The notes: generated from the letters alone by a model not told the origin. A DNA stretch of 64,000 nucleotides from Erpobdella octoculata (GCA_963978895.1 OZ022239.1:31792017-31856016), one strand, 5' to 3'; counted from the first letter of the stretch, positions 36,515 through 49,605 are shown. A program made the numbers and translations.

Positions 36515-36565
36515 CAGAAAGACCGTTTCAGCTATGTCAGCCATCATCAGGGTCAACAGTAAAAC
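36515..36565 (-). other. Hammerhead-core-like stem-loop 5' of the LINE ORF1
   Basis: Minus strand: GACC, CUGAUGA, a GGCU/AGCU stem, GAAAC, GGUC. Stem I (GACC/GGUC) and the two core boxes are in place, but stem III and the cleavage triplet are missing, so self-cleavage is not expected as read. It lies in the presumed 5' untranslated region of the LINE. Confidence 0.4.
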
Positions 36566-36784
36566 GAGAAAAGTAAACAAACAGAAAGAACAGAAATTAT
36601 CAAAGAATTAGCACTGTAACAAAAGAGTAAACACTTCACCTATCAAATCAAAAGAATACGAGGCTCAACAAAAAGAACATGAGTAAAACAAAATTCCATA
36701 GTGTTTGAGACCGGAATCATAAACTAATGAAATCACAGAGACTATAACATTTGTACTATTGGAATGCACCATCAATTTTTGCGC

Positions 36785-37008
36785 TTTCGCTGTGTTATAT
36801 TAGAAGAGACAAGAATTTCCTCATAAGTCCGCCTTGCTTTTGCAAGCCAGTCCCAAGCCTGGAGAAAAGAGGAGGGGAAAGTTAAAAAGATCAAATTATG
36901 ATCCACAGACCACGACAGGAAGTACTTAGGTGTTTCCAACATACAGCCATTTTAGTCTTAAAACACCTGGTGTAAAGGACTATAAACTATTACAATAAAT
37001 AATTTCCT
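36785..37008 (+). mobile_element. SINE copy (TTAAAACACCTGGTG-type 3' end), long copy
   Basis: The longest of four copies. It contains tgcaagccagtcccaagcct, a purine-rich stretch, gatccacag, aggaagtactta and the shared 3' end cttaaaacacctggtgtaaa. It is followed by a TA array. Confidence 0.75.
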
Positions 37009-37011
37009 CAT

Positions 37012-37957
<946 letters not shown>

Positions 37958-39382
37958 TCATTGTTTGTTCACTTCCACAAAATCCACTATGGTTCTATTT
38001 CCATAATTCCAAGCTGAACTCACAAACGTATCAATTAAAATATTAACTCGTCGTCTCTGTTTCTTTGTCTGTCTGTTTGTTTCTCTGTCTGTCTGTTTGT
38101 TTCTCTGTCTGTCTGTTTGTTTCTCTGTCTGTTTCAAATCTTGCAATCAATTTTTGAGTCACTTCCTGATGATAGATTTTTTTCAAATTTTGCATACATG
38201 CTCAAAATAGAAGACAATGCAATATTCAATTATTAGTTTTACAATAAGTCAATTAATTTAGTTAATTTTAATTAATTTCGATATTTCGATATAATTAAGA
38301 TATTTCGACTTTAATATAAAATAAAAGAGTAATATAAGAAAAAATTGATTGCAAACTTTGTGTTTTAATTACATATAAGAGCATTGGTTTTAAAAATTCG
38401 TTTTTAATTTACTTGTTTTCAATTTTAAAATGCCCATTGCATCATGACAGCTAAGCAATGAATACTCCAAAATTAAAAGAAAAACTTTAAGTTTACTTGT
38501 GAAAGTTATTTGAACTGATAATGGAACTTTGTCGTTTTGAATTCTGACAAAAGATTTTTCTGGAAATCCTTTCCACATAACAAAAACCATTTTTCTTCTG
38601 TACTGCAGGTTGTATGCATTTATTCCCAGAGATTCCAAACCAGCTTTGGCCGGATAGAGATACCTACTCGGTTCATCAAACGTTTGTCCAATGATAATCG
38701 TATTGTTTCTCAGTCCCTATAGATTATATAAATTTTATCCACAACACAACAGCGGTTTAATTTAATTTTTTTTATATAAAACTAGCGGGGTTACCCAGCG
38801 TTGCCCGGGGTTTTTAGAGGTTTTTCTAATGTTTGTCTCTCTCGCTCCCGTTTCCTTCTCCACTTTCCCGTTTTCGTCGCGTTCCCGGTCGCTTTTCCGC
38901 TCTCGGTCGTTTTCGTCGCGTTCCCGGTCGCTTTTCCGCTCTCGGTCGTTTTCCAGCTCCCGATCGCTTTCCCGCTCAGAAGTTTTGTTATCGATTTTCT
39001 CTCTTGCTCGCGTTTCCTTCCAAGCTTGCTCTCCCGATTCCAGTCGCTTTCCGCGTTCCCGGTCGCTTTCCGCGTTCCCGGTCGCTTTCCGCGTTCCCGG
39101 TTGCTTTCCCGTTCCCGGTCGCCTTCCCGTTCCCGGTCGCTTTTCCGTTCCCGGTCGCTTTTCCGTTCCCGGTCGCTTTCCCGTTCCCGGTCGCTTTCCC
39201 GTTCCCGTTCACGCTTGCTCTCCCGTTCCCGGTCATGCTTGCTCTCCCATTCCCGGTCATGCTTGCTCTCCCATTCCCGGTCACGGTTGCTCTCCCGTTC
39301 CCGTTCCCGTTCATGCTCATTTTCTCTTTTCCATTCTTTCATAACTTCTGTTAGCCTATAAAACGTAAAATAGATTTGCTAA

Positions 39383-39421
<39 letters not shown>

Positions 39422-39745
39422 TGTTTGTGGGTTAGTTTGTCTATTATAGAAACGGGAAAGCGACCCGGCATGGACAGCGAGCGGGAACGGAAAAGCAAGC
39501 GTGAGCGGGAATGGGAGAGCAAACGTGAGCGGGAATGGGAGAGCAAACGTGAGCGGGAATGGGACAGCGACCGGGAACGGGAAAACGACCGGGAGCGGGA
39601 AAGCGACCGGCAGCGGGAAAGCGACCGGCAGCGGGAAAACGACCGAAAACGGGAAAGCGAACAGGAGTGGGAAAGCAGGTGGGAAAGGAAACGGGAGAGA
39701 AAGAGACAAACATTAGAAAAACCTCTAAAAACCCGGGCAACGCTA

Positions 39746-39844
<99 letters not shown>

Positions 39845-42710
39845 TCCCGCTCGCTCACCCGCTCCGCTCCGCTCATTTTGTGACGGATTTCAAATTTTTT
39901 TTTTGTTATTTGATTTCCCTTAACTCTCAAGGTTGTGTGAAAATTTTATTACGATCGGATGAATGGTGTAGCAATGCATAAAGGACATTAACATACAAAC
40001 ATTCATTTTTATATATATAGATTAAATATTTCAAATTATGTTTTTAAGATTTGTAATTGATGACAACAATAACTGATATTTTTATCAATGTCATGAAACG
40101 TTTATTGCCAAAATATAATTTTTTATAGTTATAAAAATGCCTTCAGATAGTTTATTAATTGTGTAGCTTCATTATCTGAAGACCAAGTGTCAAAGTTCTT
40201 ATAAGAATTCAAGGAGCAAATTGTGGGATCAAGTACCACAGTATGACCGGGAGTGTGACGGGATTCTGCTCGGGTATTGATGCTTGACGACGAAACAACT
40301 GATTCGAGACTAAACAAGGTTTAAAGTTTATTAATATAACACAAACAACACTAATCGGACAGAGCTTCACCTCTCAAAATCGCACGAAGAAGAGAACTAA
40401 AATTCCAAACGCAAAATTTCCTTATATAGCCTAACATCCGTGTCAATTTCAATCCACAAAACCAACAATCCGAATGCAGCCTTAACTCCACGTGACCGTT
40501 TGACTAACTCCACGTGACCGTTTGACTAGCCCCACGTGACCGTTTGACACACAAAAGTTTAAAAAGATAATATACATCAAAATCACCGCAACGAAGTAAT
40601 AATATTAACGCTTTACCGCTTAGCCACCACCGCCACCAACATTATTTGCATGGAGGTTATATTTATATAAGTTTCCTTATGTAACCTGACCCGATTAAAT
40701 TATTCCACAGCTCTTTATCACAGTCAAATGTCATGAAACGAAACACCACAGACGTTTTCCAAACAGATAATTCGTTTTAAAATTTGCTATACTAAAAAGT
40801 TTTACATTAGCGACGATACAAATAGCTAGAAACGACACTTAGTCAAAAGGAATTATGATAATTACTTAAAGAGCCAATCACAACGCAGAACGAAAGCGCT
40901 TACGTCAGCACTCAACAAATTTACAAGAAAGTGTGCTTAAAATATGTTACATTTCACGCTACAACTTGTTCAATACTCATCCGAAATCGAAAAAATTAGG
41001 TACAAATAAAAGACTACACAATATCTATACAACGTACTAAAAATTATTATCAAAAACTTAATAGGAAAGACGCTAGAACTAAAAGCACACAAAAAACGAG
41101 CAAGTTTGATTAATAAGCGAACCGACGCTACCTCTCTAGTCGGCGTTTTTCATCGCGCTCTCCGCCTAGTCCGCGCAATAAAGTTATTCACAAAAAAAAT
41201 TACAATCGACGATGGAGACAACCGTGACAGGGAGGGAGAGGGAATATTTGGAGGTACTTTTTCCAAATATTTCCAAAACCTTTATACATTTTTTTCCAAA
41301 AAAGTTGATGACTGAATGGGAAAAAATGGTCCAGGTACTTTTCTAAAAATTTTCTAAACTCTTACCCCAAAAACATAAAAACTGTGAACCCAGTTTCAAC
41401 TTCAAAGAACGTACTTCAACATAAGAAAATCCTAATTTACTCTTATAGGGCCCCAAATTTATGTTATAGATTGCCCACTTCTAACTTTCGGAGAAACCAG
41501 CATCTACCTTTGGGAGGCCTACTTCAACGTCAAGGGGCCAGTGAAATGTCGGAAGAGGTAACTAACTGCCTCTCCTGCTTCTCGAAATGACGTCACTGCA
41601 TTTCATGAATAATTACAAACAAAGCATATTGCTTATTTTATATTTTGTCTCGTGTAGTTTAAAAAGAAGCTTTTAATTAATTTGGTAACAAACTTCAAAA
41701 TCACTCATTTCCGGTCGCAGTAATTGTTTTGGAAGAATGATCGTCCAGCGGTACAGTCATGGATTTCGACACTTTTGGTTCCGGGTTCAAGATTCGCACA
41801 GAAAATGTTTATAACGCGTTACGTCTATGAGTAGAAAGTTGAGTCTCGTGGCTTAGGTCAACTCAGACCTTCATCCACTTGTTCTAGTAAAATAAGTTTT
41901 AGCTTAGGCTGTGTAAATAGTAGGAGGCAGCGTGTTATAATTAAATGGAAACCATTTGGTAGCAGAGGCTCTTTCGTGTAAACTCAATGAGCCGTCTCAT
42001 GCGAGGCGCTGGTGGCAGAGCGGTAGAGCGGTCGCCTGTCGATCGTTAGGTCGGCAGTTCAAACCTCGCCGGCGTCACCAGCGTAACTCCCTTAAGCAAG
42101 GAGTTCACTCGCATTTGCTAAAGGGGTAGGCGCCTATAAATGGCTGCCTTTGCAAGTACCCTCCCTCTCTCGCCTTGAGCAAGACTTGTCTTGATAAGGC
42201 GTATGCTAAATCTCAATAAAAAAATGGCATTTCTGAAGCTATGCTACTGGCGCTTGTAAGCCTAATTGTAATAATCAGTCAGTTTTTATTTAAAAAAAAA
42301 AGTTGAAATAGTTTGTAAAGCCCTCACGTTTGTGAACATACAACTGGCATAAAGTATTGTTGGCAGATCCATTGACTGGCAAAAATTTGAGAGCATTGCA
42401 GACCACCGTCTAATGTTCTTTCAGCTTCAAATGAGTTGCAATCTTTTCCAGAATTCAAACAACCGAGAGCGCATTTTTTCAAACCTAATTTCCAGCCAAC
42501 TGAAGAAACAAGTGCATTCTGAGAAGTAATTGAATCCAACGTTTCAGAAACCTGCAACTTTCTGGTCCAGTCTCCAGGAACACAGTTTTGATCAGAGTTG
42601 AGTGTTTTTCTTTGAAAAATGATTCCTTGAGTTGATGAAATTTCCAAAGAGCATTGAATCAGAATAAGAACAATGAAAACTTTCATCACCAAGCCTGACC
42701 CTTGTATCAT
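37958..42710 (-). CDS. PAN-ILEI secreted protein, copy A, disrupted by a solo LTR
   Basis: Exon 1 (42,710-42,328, donor GTGAGG) encodes a signal peptide ([18 protein letters not shown]) and a PAN/apple-like module with its Cys spacing ([20 protein letters not shown], then GGLQC). The exon 2 part (40,249-40,130) encodes [20 protein letters not shown] then [15 protein letters not shown], the start of an ILEI/FAM3 (GG) domain. Exon 3 (38,716-38,497, donor GTAAAC) continues it: [43 protein letters not shown]. Exon 4 (38,013-37,958) ends [11 protein letters not shown] and stop. The exon 3-4 phase agrees. A solo LTR (40,254-41,229) lies at the start of the recognisable exon 2, and the exon 2 donor reads GCATTT, so this copy is probably a pseudogene. 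ILEI domains occur in secreted FAM3-type signalling or carbohydrate-linked proteins. A role in recognition or secretion is inference. Confidence 0.65.
38056..38134. repeat. 20-bp tandem repeat
   Basis: About four units of tctctgtctgtctgtttgtt in the last intron of copy A. Confidence 0.9.
38781..39345 (-). mobile_element. Helitron-type element with minisatellite
   Basis: Minus-strand 3' end gggcaacgctgggtaacccc then GCTAG before T (about 38,781). The interior has two 39-bp direct repeats (38,864-38,950) and about fifteen 18-bp ggtcgctttcccgttccc units. Lies in the intron between exons 3 and 2 of copy A. Confidence 0.65.
39385..39746 (+). mobile_element. Helitron-type element inserted at TA array
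   Basis: Begins after TATATA with atgaatgtttgtgggttagt, carries gggaacgggaaagcgaccgg-like units and ends gggcaacgCTAG before TATATA. A (TA)n array follows at 39,747-39,840. Confidence 0.65.
39747..39840. repeat. (TA)n microsatellite
   Basis: About 94 bp of TA between two Helitron-type pieces of opposite orientation. Confidence 0.97.
39838..40024 (-). mobile_element. Helitron-type 5' part
   Basis: Minus strand starts TCTATATATATAAAAATGAA after A, then tgcattgctacaccattcat, as in the full copy at 29,259-29,514, and runs into GAGCGGAGCGG repeats and the TA array. Confidence 0.65.
40254..41229 (-). mobile_element. Solo LTR with 5-bp target duplication
   Basis: 976 bp. On the minus strand it begins TGTCACGG and ends CCCGTCACA, has AATAAA about 70 bp before the end, and is flanked by exact gggag at 40,249-40,253 and 41,230-41,234. 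TG...CA ends, a short duplication and a late polyadenylation signal fit an LTR retrotransposon; the superfamily is uncertain. It contains a short direct repeat (actccacgtgaccgtttgac, about 40,486-40,550). No internal coding region remains. It lies next to the ILEI exon of copy A. Confidence 0.78.
41235..42002. other. Intron-like spacer with a tRNA-like fragment
   Basis: 41,730-41,815 has gatcgtccagcggtacagtc and gggttcaagattc, which resemble box A and box B of a tRNA-derived SINE with a following body to about 41,990. No cloverleaf good enough for a tRNA gene. Confidence 0.4.
42003..42230 (+). mobile_element. tRNA-derived SINE, family 1, copy 2
   Basis: Close match to 22,890-23,114 along its whole length, including the head ggtggcagagcggtagagcg and the body ggcgcctataaatggctgcc. 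A-rich tail. It lies between exons 1 and 2 of copy A. Confidence 0.87.
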
Positions 42711-42744
42711 GGTTTCTTATGTGTTTTCTGTGAAGTTAGAAATA

Positions 42745-42960
42745 TTTTTTTGTCAAACACGTTACTCTAATAATGATTTTATACATAAATTCAATTTTAA
42801 TATTAAATTAAATTTATTTTATAATTTTTATTTTCAATTAAGAGAGTAACGTGTTTGACAAAAAAAATTAAATCAGACAATAATAATGATTTTATAAATA
42901 AATTCAATTTTAATATTAAATTAAATTTATTTTAAAATTTTTATTTTCAATTAAGATATG
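42745..42960. repeat. Foldback plus tandem duplication upstream of copy A
   Basis: tttgtcaaacacgttactct (near 42,751) and its inverse agagtaacgtgtttgacaaa (near 42,845) bracket an AT-rich block. That block, about 75 bp, is repeated directly at about 42,883-42,956. Confidence 0.75.
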
Positions 42961-43161
42961 GAGTTAAAAACTGACATAAAAGTAATTGATTTCTGACGAT
43001 GATTTAGGCTAACAGGCAAACTTTGAACCGCAAAAAACCAACGCCCTATTTTGCTAGTATTTGTTTTTTTTCAAGATTAAGTTAAAATTAACAGTTAAGT
43101 TGAATTAGAAAAAAGTAGTTGATTGAATCTAAAAATAGAAATATATATTAATCAAAGAGTA

Positions 43162-43366
43162 GAGACACCAAAGAGTACGCGCTACCAAAGAGTACGCATT
43201 TTAAAAACTTTTATTTATTAAAAAATCAATTTTATCAGTACACATTGTTCTTTGTGTCATGACGTGTCTCGCTGAAAGGTGGCCATTGTGCCATTTCAAA
43301 AAAAAATAATAAAAGTATACTAAACGCACTGCATACTCTTTGGTAGCGCGTACTCCTTGGTGTCTC
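43162..43366. mobile_element. Mariner-type MITE with 37-bp inverted ends
   Basis: Ends GAGACACCAAAGAGTACGCG and its inverse match over about 37 bp with two differences, flanked by TA on both sides (43,160-43,161 and 43,367-43,368). About 205 bp, no coding capacity. The size and TA target fit a Tc1/mariner-derived MITE. Confidence 0.8.
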
Positions 43367-43639
43367 TACCCTATTGCAATAGAATTTATTTTTTTTCGGG
43401 TGAAAATCTTAAAAACAAAAAAGAAACAGTTTTCAGAAATGGAACTTGCAGCATACATGCAAGCTAACAATAAAACTTTTTTGTGCCACCAAAATGAGAA
43501 ATATTTTGATCGTTTTTTCTCTTGTTCTGATCATGTATCTGTCAGAACTTATTCTCTGACAAAAATATAGTTGAAGAGGTTATTTAGTGTACTACACTTT
43601 ATGGTTCGAATTATTAGCACATAATAAGGTAAGTCAGTG

Positions 43640-43892
43640 CACATTTCATAGTGCATATTAAAGTACTGCACGGGCCGGGCCGCCCGTGGGCCAAACCTCG
43701 CCAAGCCAGGCTTCAATTTTTAAGGTTTTCAAACAGACCAGCCCTGAAATCAAACCGAAACGGGCCTGGCCGGGATTTTTTTATTAAGTATAAGCATTTT
43801 ATTAATTATAGGCATTTTAGGCCTAAAAAACAAACCGGGCCCAAAATATGACACGGGCCGGGTTGCAAAATATTGGCCCGTGCATTTCCCTA
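43640..43892. mobile_element. Probable hAT-type MITE with GCACGGGCC ends
   Basis: Left end contains tgcacgggccgggcc; right end contains ggcccgtgcatttcccta. GC-rich ends on an AT-rich island. A clear target duplication was not found. Confidence 0.5.
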
Positions 43893-45914
43893 ATTTAATT
43901 ATTGCACCTCATTTCATAGTATTTAGCACCTAAGTAAGCTAGTGCAGCTGACTACATGGATCTCAGTGAGCACAAGCTCCATCATTTTCTTGAACTAAAA
44001 TATTTTTTAGAATTGTTTATAACAATTTTCTGGTCTGACATTTTTGAATGAAATTCTGAATTATGTTCCTGAGAAAACATGTCAATTCGAAAATTAAATA
44101 TAACTAAAGATAGCCCGTAAAAAATTAAGGATTTTTTAAATATCATAGGAAAGCAGAGTTTAAACTGAATATTGGAAAACTTTTTTTTCTAAGAACACGT
44201 TTGCCATAATTATTTAAATGTATAATTTATATGAACAATAGTGATTTTGTGATATTTTATTTAAGATTGCTAAGCTTAGCTTAAAAGATGAAGTGACGCC
44301 AGAGTTTGCAAGCAGCCCCAACAAGTGTAAAAAGTACATACCAGTTAAATCAGTTTTTCCAAAAAAAAAAACACTAAAAACCTAGTTGGAAAAAATATAA
44401 AAAACAATGTGTGTGTGTAAGTTCGAGAATCACGTCCAAAATGCTGGAACAATTTATACAAAAGTTGGCATGTAAGTAGCATTTATTGAAAAAAAGGTTT
44501 TAAAAAGATCTGTTTTTATTTTACGTTTTATTTGCAATAAACAGAAAAAAGTAAAAAAAATATTTGGTAACCCTGCTGTTTAAATATAAAATTGAAACCG
44601 AAAAACTTAAAATAGTGGACTAACAAAATAACTCACGTTGCGTCCAGCTGAAAAAATACAGGCAAAATAAAATGTGTTGTTTTTAAAGTTAGCGTTTTAA
44701 ATAAGCCGTATAGATCGCGCTTCTCCGAAAAATATAAATAAAATATAAATGCAAAGTGATACACGAAACTTCAAAAAAGACATTTCTAACACATCATGTT
44801 TTCCATATTGTTCCGTACGGTAGATCAATAACTCCATGAAAAGTATCTGACTGTTCCTTGAAGCATTAGATTTTTATACCAGTTACTCAAGTTTTTGGTG
44901 GTTTTTTTCATATTTGAAAACATTAGTTTTTAGCTTGAATTTGTTAGCAAAAATTGAAGTTATTTTTCAACTAAAGTTAAAAAATATTTCTCTGTTTAGA
45001 ATATAAAATAACTGTTTAATTCTAATTAGAATTAAAAAAACAACATGCAATATTATTAATTGCAGATCTGTTTTAAAAGTTCAGGTACTTTAAGTAAGTT
45101 AAAACTACTTCTTTGTTCAATAAAATTGTTCGACGTAATTCTGTTTTTTGACTAAAATTTGTATTTTTATTACCTTATAAAATGGACAAATGTTTTATTG
45201 CGGTACTCTCATTTCGTTTATAAATACATTAGTTTCACGTACACGCAATGCTACGAGGTTCTAAGACTCCGGCAGTGGACTTTTAAGAATAAAAATTTGA
45301 AACCGTTTAAATAGTTTATTTAAACCAAGCCATCAACAAATGATAGCATAATTCAATTGTTAAAACGTTCAAAAATATATAGAATTGTTATTCCTACTTG
45401 AAAAATATGACAATTCTTAATATTGAAACATTTAAAAAATAGAAAGTGTGAATTACAAATAATAATAATTTTAAGCTACAAAAAGATTGTCTTAAATATT
45501 TAAATTGTCAATGTTCATAAAAGTTGTTTATTAATTATTTATTTTACAACGTATTCAATTTTTCATAATTTAATTACTTAGATATTTATATATAAAACAG
45601 AAGCGTTTATATAAATTTTTGTAGTATAGAAATGAATTGGGATAGGTACGGAAAATAAAAAATAAAAAATTCAGATTGATTTGTGACAATTTTTTGTTAT
45701 TTAAAATCAATAAATACATTATTATAAGTTAATTAAGACAATTCATAAGTGAAAATAAAATAAACGACTTGAAAACGTGCACTGGATATGTTTATGGATG
45801 TGCTTGACTTGAAAATGTTTAATAAATATATACAAACAATTAATGTTCAAGATAGTTCGTGCTGAAAAGTGAGTTGATAAAGCAAACTGCACACAGATTT
45901 TCATTCCATCAACT
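43893..45914. other. Long AT-rich spacer
   Basis: No gene or element recognised. 45,300-45,460 is diverged but similar in pattern to 51,200-51,340, consistent with a segmental duplication that also carried the terminal exons of copies B and D. Confidence 0.5.
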
Positions 45915-47710
45915 TCAAATCACTTGCAAGAACTCAACTTCGGTTTTATCTTGATCTATCCAACCTAAAATTCATATTTGTTGTTTCTTAAATAACAATT
46001 TTAACTACAAACACACATTTTCCAATTTTTTCCTAAACCGATTTATGTTAAATGTTGGTGTATATAGCAAAACAACTATCTAATAACAGCAATCATGATT
46101 TTTCATAACAAACAGCAGATTTACTTTACTTTTGAATACAATTTTAATTACCAGTGAGATATTATCATTTCGAATTCTAACAAGAGATTTCTCTGGAAAA
46201 CCTTTCCACCAGACAAAAATAGTTTTTCCTCTGTATCCCAGTGTGCTGGCATTTATTCCTTGAGAGGCCAAATAACGCTTTGCAGGGTTCAAATGCGAGT
46301 TTGCTTCATCATACGTTTGTCCAATATAACCGTTCTGTTAGCCAATGACTGAAAATTATTTAATATCTGATAAACATATTACTAGTTTTTATATAAATTT
46401 ATAATGATAATCAATTTAAACGAAATGACGTTTGTATTGCTATGTTAAAGCTGAAATCTGTTGATTTTTTTAGTAAAGTTTAAAAATTTACCGTAAAATT
46501 CCAAAAAACATTTTTGAATCTAAAAAAAAAGTTAATAATTTTTTAAAAAATCTGTTTAACTGAAAATTATTTTTTTCGTTATTAAGCAGGAAAAAAACAA
46601 TAAATAAAACAATAACCTGCATGTAATTCGTCAAATTCAAAGCTCCTCCATCACTTGAGTAAGTATCAAATGTTATTTTAGAACTCAAAAAGCAGCTAAT
46701 AAGATCATGTATTACGGTATTAATTCCTGTATTCTTACAACTGATCATCTGACTTCCATGCGTTCTTATAAAAGAGTCATCCCTTGAAATGTTCACGTTG
46801 AAGGGTGCCCAACAGCTTATGTCCACGCAACACACCTCTACAACATATTTTAAATAGAATAAAACAAATGTTGACACACAAACTGATGGAATTTTCAATG
46901 CCATAGCCTGGGATTGTGCCACCCGGTGTCGCCCCTTATGCCAGGAGCGTCATTTCAGCAATTCCTGGGGGGAGGGGGAAAACTTTAAGAGAAATCTTTC
47001 CTTCTCAGGCCCGGTTAAAAGGAACAGCTTGCCTATATATTTTTCATTTTAAAGAGATTAAACAATTTAAAATTAAGCTAAAGACATATCTTTTTGATAG
47101 GTTTTTCAATTAGGAGATATTGATGAACAGCGCGCCTTTGAGAAGGATTTGTTTTTTATAAGGGCGCGATATAAATGTTATTTTGTATTGTATTGTATTG
47201 TAAAAAAATTTCTACAAGAATTTTCAAATACTTTATACATTTTTTATGCCTCCTAAAATAGCTAATGAACAGAAGGGGGAAATCGGAGATAAAGTTTCTA
47301 AATATTTTCTAAAAATTACTCCTTAGACAAATTTTGCGGTAAAATTTTTAGCAATTTTATTGATAAATCGGTTTTTATAATTCTAAAAGTTTAGCTCAAA
47401 AATCAATTTTGCTTACTTTTGTCAGCGTATAACTGGCAAGATTAATTACGAGAGAGTTCATTCACTGAAACCGTCTTAAAAAGGTAGCAGAGGACACCTC
47501 CATCAAATGTTCTTTCAACTTGAAATGACTTGCAATCATTTTCTGAGTGTGAGCAATAAAGTGCACATTTTTTCATATCAGTTCGCTAACCAAGTGAAGA
47601 ACCTGATGAGTTTTGCCACAATTTTGTGTTCAAAAGTGAAGAAATTTGATATTTTCTGGTCCAATTACCCCAGGTGCACATATTTTGAGATTTGGCATTT
47701 AATTTGTTAT
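45915..47710 (-). CDS. PAN-ILEI family, copy B
   Basis: Exon 2 (46,837-46,617), exon 3 (46,334-46,130, donor GTAAAG) and exon 4 (45,964-45,915) join in one frame. They encode a Cys-containing linker (VCCVDISCWAPFNVN) and a full ILEI/FAM3-type domain: [78 protein letters not shown], ending KTEVEFLQVI and stop. The equivalent of exon 1 (about 47,710-47,417) still shows the PAN pattern (MKKCALYCSHSENDCKSFQV, then GGVLCY) but has two in-frame stops. Its GTAAGC donor nevertheless has the right phase for exon 2. An alternative start in front of exon 2 (MALKIPSVCVSTFVLFYLKY at 46,883) would supply a signal-like peptide without the PAN part. The copy is a pseudogene or has been remodelled to ILEI only. 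Confidence 0.6.
46960..47215 (+). mobile_element. 5'-truncated CR1/L2-type LINE 3' end
   Basis: The plus strand encodes IKLKTYLFDRF and stop, the typical end of CR1-type ORF2, then gggcgcgatataaatgttat and a (TGTAT)n tail at 47,185-47,202. It lies in the first intron of copy B. Confidence 0.65.
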
Positions 47711-49458
47711 AAAGGAGTCCTTGAGTGTATGGTGTTGCAAGATAAACACCAAAACCTGAACTACTCTCATGTTTTTTATTTTCTGTTAGAATAAAAAAAA
47801 TTAAATAGTATGTTCAATTAAACGTTTATGTACATAATACAAATTGCAATGCAAAAACAATTAATTTAACATTTAATTTAAAAAACTAACCAAGAATTAT
47901 CAATCTAAGTTTTCAACTTGTGTTGATGCAGATACTCTGCACTGAAAGCTAACAAAAATTTTGAACTAGATTTCATATATTTTTCAATCTGCTTAAATAA
48001 AAAATAATTGTTAATAGTAAATTAAGAAAACTCTTAAAATTTATAAAAAAAAATCTGTTCTTCAATCCGAATAAATTTGTATTGTGTTGAATCGTTTAGA
48101 TAGAGAATGGTCTCACGAGATAATTTGCAACATGCGATTTGAACAATACAAATCTGATTGCAAAGTGGAGTACAAAATTGAATGTCTTTAAGAATAACTT
48201 TTCAATCGATAGAAAGTTTTTCTGGAAGAAAATGTTAGAAAGAAAAAAAGAAAGAAACAGGTTAGTGCATTGACCTTTGAACCTAGCCACACATGCGCTG
48301 ATTTAATAAAAAATCAGTAACACAGTTAATTATTTCAACTTTTATGCATTGCACCGCAAGTAAAATGCCAAAAAATAATTTGATTTATCAATAAAATTAG
48401 CAAACGTCGTAAAATTTAAAAAAATAAACTTTTCATTAGTTACCAAGCGACTGAAATAAAAAATTTGAAATTTACGTCAAAAAATGTGTAAAAATAACCC
48501 TCGCTATGTTTTGATTATATTTATTAGCCGTCTTGGTATTTTTTCAGCTTTCAGCACCAAAGCTAAAAATAAACGTTACTGCGTAACTTTTATATTTTTT
48601 CTAAAGTTTAGCCGGAATTCACCACAGCAAGTCCTATTAAGCAGTTATGATTCTCCAGGTGTTTCCAATGTAGGTCAGACTTGTTGATGATATGGTAAAC
48701 TCTTGAATGCTCTCAAAAAAGTTTGTCTAAGTTTTTTCATTGAGGGATAGTGCCTAAAACATTTTGTATTCTCTGAGACTATGCAAAAAGGCTTTTATAT
48801 ACACAAAATATTTAAGTTTATTTTTATATTTTTTTCTTTGTTTCCTATTCTCTCTCTTTCTCTCTCTCTCCTCTCTTTGTTTCATTCTCTCTTTTGTTCT
48901 TTCTTTTAACTTGAGCGAGAACATTTATTTGAGTAAATCAAAATTTTTTGTCTGTTGAAAAGAAATGTTAAACGTAACATAGTATCTACCGTTAAAATAA
49001 AACCCTATCATCTTCATGAAATAGCCAGAATTACCATCATTTCGTTTATACATAGAGCATTCTCCCATACGTGATTTTCTAAAAAAATTCTAAAACCTAT
49101 GAATTTTTAAAAATTCTATCTCAGTAAACTTAAAGTCTTACAAGCAATGGAATAGTTTATTTTAATTAAATTTTCAAAAATAATAATTGTTCAATTGTTA
49201 AAATTGTGCATTGAAAACGGCTGCAGATATCAATACATAAACCTTTTAAAATGACGTTTAATATAAAGTAATTAATATTAGTATGTTTTAATCGTCTTCT
49301 AAATTATAACTGCTGAAAAACGTGCATTTGTTTAATAAACTTATATGTGTTTTAATTAAAAATTAAAACTTGTTAACAAACGTTAAAACAGCAATATTTA
49401 AAAAAAACTATAAATACTTTAAAAAACCAATTGTATTCAAGTTCTCATTTTAAGAACT
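47711..49458. other. AT-rich spacer
   Basis: A CT-rich stretch at 48,845-48,900. Short open frames without recognisable product. Nothing else identified. Confidence 0.45.
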
Positions 49459-49508
49459 TCAATTTATTTGCATAAACTCAACTTCGGTTTCGTCGTGATA
49501 TATCCAAC
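49459..49508 (-). pseudogene. Orphan last exon, PAN-ILEI copy C
   Basis: After a ttttag acceptor it reads W-I-Y-H-D-E-T-E-V-E-F-M-Q-I-N and stop, the same 50-base layout as the last exon of copy B (WIDQDKTEVEFLQVI). Intron sequence on its 5' side matches copy B up to about 49,640, where the SAP-type sequence begins in place of exon 3. Confidence 0.7.
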
Positions 49509-49605
49509 CTAAAAGACAAAATTAAACTGTTATGTAAAATTCTGATCTTAAATACATATTTTTGTTAAAGCATTTTTGTTTTTTTTTGCAAACTGCCAGT
49601 GTATA

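Noticed and set aside
38056..38134. CRISPR-like repeat of the 20-bp unit
   Set aside because: Contiguous tandem repeat without spacers.
42745..42870. Complete MITE with target duplication
   Set aside because: Inverted arms are clear, but flanking duplications could not be separated from AT-rich background and the adjacent tandem duplicate.
47507..47794. Plus-strand gene at 47.5-47.8 kb
   Set aside because: The opposite strand carries a clear, degraded copy of the PAN-like exon; the plus frame is its shadow.
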